DNA from: an uncultured Clostridia bacterium
GTDB taxonomy: Bacteria; Bacillota; Clostridia; TANB77; CAG-508
Length of the DNA stretch: 6,828 bases
Reading direction: 5' to 3'
NCBI GenBank assembly: GCA_947599995.1
Contig: CANQFW010000071.1
Coordinates: 1-6,828 of the forward strand
Positions 5,871-6,828 of the stretch are shown one piece after another. The notes under the pieces are model-generated. The model searched no databases and was not told the origin of the DNA. It saw only the letters and a list, made by a program, of their open reading frames with translations. The position numbers were made by a program, and so were the translations under genes. How positions within the stretch are numbered: the stretch's first letter is position 1; each line of letters opens with the position of its first letter.

Positions 5871-5939
5871 ATAATTATAGATAACATTTTTTAATGATAA
5901 AAGATTGTGGATTTTTAAAATAAAAAATGTTATAATTAT
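5871..5939. repeat. Imperfect 18-bp inverted repeat upstream of the DUF3990 gene
   Basis: ATAATTAT (5871-5878) plus AACATTTTTT (5883-5892) pair with AAAAAATGTT (5922-5931) plus ATAATTAT (5932-5939). This makes 18 paired positions with a four-base bulge AGAT (5879-5882) and a 29-base loop. The right arm contains the -10 hexamer of the DUF3990 promoter. There is no T run after it, so it is a poor terminator. It begins 3 bases after the stop of the preceding gene. Confidence 0.5.
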
Positions 5940-5942
5940 AAT
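5928..5942 (+). promoter_or_regulatory. Promoter of the DUF3990 gene: extended -10 with tandem TATAAT
   Basis: TGTTATAAT (5928-5936) is an exact extended -10 (TGnTATAAT), followed at once by a second TATAAT (5937-5942). A weak TTGTGG (5905-5910) lies too far upstream, 20 bp, to be a standard -35 for the first hexamer. Transcription would begin near 5943-5950, just before or within the palindrome at 5953-5966. Confidence 0.6.
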
Positions 5943-5952
5943 GTGAAATAAT

Positions 5953-5966
5953 ATTGATTAATCAAT
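5953..5966. promoter_or_regulatory. Perfect 14-bp palindrome, candidate operator
   Basis: ATTGATTAATCAAT is its own reverse complement. It lies just downstream of the -10 hexamers and 3 bases before the AGGAG Shine-Dalgarno (5970-5974) of the DUF3990 gene. A dimeric repressor bound here would block transcription, as in many autoregulated toxin-antitoxin operons. The binding protein is unknown, and chance palindromes of this kind do occur in AT-rich DNA. Confidence 0.4.
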
Positions 5967-5983
5967 GATAGGAGAATGTTAAT

Positions 5984-6436
5984 ATGCAAATTATATATCA
6001 TGGAAGTTATTGTAAAGTTGAAGAACCTAAATTACCAGATAATAAATATACAAAAGATTTTGGAAAAGGTTTTTATTGTACAATTTTAAAAGAACAAGCA
6101 ATTAAGTGGGCTAATAAATATGATACAAAAATCATTAATTTATATGAATATCATGAAAATAATAATTTAAAAATAAAAGAATTTACAGTTATGACAGAAG
6201 AATGGCTTGACTTTATTATTTCATCTCGCAATGGAGAAAAACACGATTATGACATTGTAATTGGAGCTATGGCAGATGACCAAATTTACAATTATATAAC
6301 TGATTTATTAAAAGGAGAAATTACTAGAGAAGCTTTCTGGGAATTAGCAAAGTTTAGACATCCAACACATCAAATTGCTTTTTGTACAGATGAGGCTTTA
6401 AAAACATTAAAATTCATTGGAATAGAGGAGATATAG
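5984..6436 (+). CDS. DUF3990 protein, ADP-ribosyltransferase-like fold predicted
   Basis: The 150-aa soluble protein matches DUF3990 (PF13151): YHGS at 5-8, DFGKGFYCT at 25-33, QAIKWA at 38-43, EEWLDFI at 72-78, YDIVIGAMADDQIY at 89-102 and HQIAFCT at 129-135. As I recall, this family is grouped with the ADP-ribosyltransferase clan. In that reading H6, Y31 and Q130 would be counterparts of the H-Y-E type NAD-binding triad, which is inference. No enzymatic activity is known to me for this family, and its substrate is unknown. The ATG at 5984 is set by AGGAG (5970-5974) with 9-base spacing. The stop lies 2 bp before the next ATG, whose Shine-Dalgarno is inside this gene, so the two are translationally coupled. 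This arrangement suggests a toxin-like effector with a dedicated partner. Confidence 0.85.
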   Translation: MQIIYHGSYCKVEEPKLPDNKYTKDFGKGFYCTILKEQAIKWANKYDTKIINLYEYHENNNLKIKEFTVMTEEWLDFIISSRNGEKHDYDIVIGAMADDQIYNYITDLLKGEITREAFWELAKFRHPTHQIAFCTDEALKTLKFIGIEEI

Positions 6437-6438
6437 TT

Positions 6439-6828
6439 ATGGGAGAGCCACAAGAAGAAAATGATTTATTCTTTGTTTGCAGTTTTATAGAATATATTGC
6501 TAGAACAACACATAATACAAAAGAATATATTGTTAAAAAAATTGGAAAAGAAAAAATTAATAAAATTTATCATTTAGCAGAAGTTTATCATTGCGAAAAT
6601 ATAGATAAAATTACTGATGAAATAATAGCAGAATCAAATATACAAAATGGCAATTACGACTTAAAAATTCATAATGATAAACCTACATTTTGGGAAATAG
6701 GGAAAGTATATCAAAGACTTATTTTAATGTTATGTGATTATAACAAAAATGAATTTATAAATGTTCTATATGATGTTTTAACCTCTTGGATAATAGAAAA
6801 AATTGATAATTACGATAGTAGTATGTAT
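6439..6828 (+). CDS. Partner protein of DUF3990, unknown function (partial, 3' end outside window)
   Basis: The frame runs from ATG 6439 through 130 complete codons to the window edge without a stop. It was left unnamed because I cannot place it in a named family; it resembles uncharacterised proteins that I recall next to DUF3990 genes in gut Firmicutes. Recognisable stretches are DLFFVCSFIEYIARTTHN (9-26), IYHLAEVYHCENIDKITDE (43-61), WEIGKVYQRLI (85-95) and a C-terminal WIIEKIDNYDSSMY (117-130). It appears largely helical and soluble, with no signal peptide. The start is supported by AGAGGAG (6424-6430) with an 8-base gap, located inside the DUF3990 gene. The 2-bp gap implies fixed co-expression, as expected for an antitoxin, immunity protein or complex subunit. 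Which of these it is cannot be decided here. Confidence 0.8.
   Translation, partial: MGEPQEENDLFFVCSFIEYIARTTHNTKEYIVKKIGKEKINKIYHLAEVYHCENIDKITDEIIAESNIQNGNYDLKIHNDKPTFWEIGKVYQRLILMLCDYNKNEFINVLYDVLTSWIIEKIDNYDSSMY

Noticed and set aside
5894..5923. Nine-codon ORF after the AGGAG at 5866-5870
   Set aside because: The AGGAG is 23 bases from the ATG and the peptide is very short; the AGGAG mostly overlaps the stop of the preceding gene.
5871..5939. Invertible promoter flanked by inverted repeats
   Set aside because: The -10 box lies within one arm rather than between the arms, the spacer is only 29 bases, and no recombinase gene is in the window.
1..6828. CRISPR arrays, tRNA or rRNA genes, insertion sequences, phage genes
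   Set aside because: No spaced direct repeats, cloverleaf or rRNA-like stretches, or transposase/integrase motifs were seen on either strand.

Overview
The window comes from a very AT-rich, spore-forming low-GC Firmicute, most probably a member of the Clostridia. Three things point there. The base composition is about 30% G+C by eye. Ribosome binding sites are strong AGGAGG types and the promoters are TATAAT-rich. Two sporulation genes are present: the dipicolinate synthase B subunit and a CotF-type coat protein. No RNA gene, insertion sequence, phage gene or CRISPR array is visible.

Positions 1-2303: the last 18 codons of an unidentified gene end at a clean intrinsic terminator (81-117). 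Next come glucose-6-phosphate isomerase (pgi, 229-1536) and, 35 bp downstream on the same strand, an acyl-ACP thioesterase (1572-2303). They look co-transcribed: one central-carbon enzyme and one that releases free fatty acids from acyl carrier protein.

Positions 2304-3300: the dipicolinate synthase flavoprotein-like subunit (dpaB/spoVFB) stands alone, without the usual dpaA. It starts at TTG behind a promoter region that matches both a vegetative and a mother-cell consensus. Its start overlaps a five-codon mini-ORF that is better placed relative to the Shine-Dalgarno. The 313-bp gap after it holds a long hairpin, an intrinsic terminator and a near-consensus promoter.

Positions 3253-4025: that promoter drives two small membrane proteins (DUF4234, then DUF2752) whose reading frames overlap by 8 bp.

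Positions 4130-5387: a YqeK-family HD-domain hydrolase (+) and the CotF-like coat protein (-) converge on a perfect 20-bp palindrome that can serve as terminator for both. The coat gene has a GCATANNNTA mother-cell -10 element.

Positions 5495-6828: this is the accessory-looking end. A 111-aa protein of unknown function is followed by a DUF3990 protein with ADP-ribosyltransferase-like motifs. Two bp further on comes a translationally coupled partner gene that runs off the window. A perfect 14-bp palindrome lies between the DUF3990 promoter and its start codon. I read this as a candidate self-regulated toxin-antitoxin or ADP-ribosylation module, the most interesting part of the window, but this is inference and not a demonstrated function.
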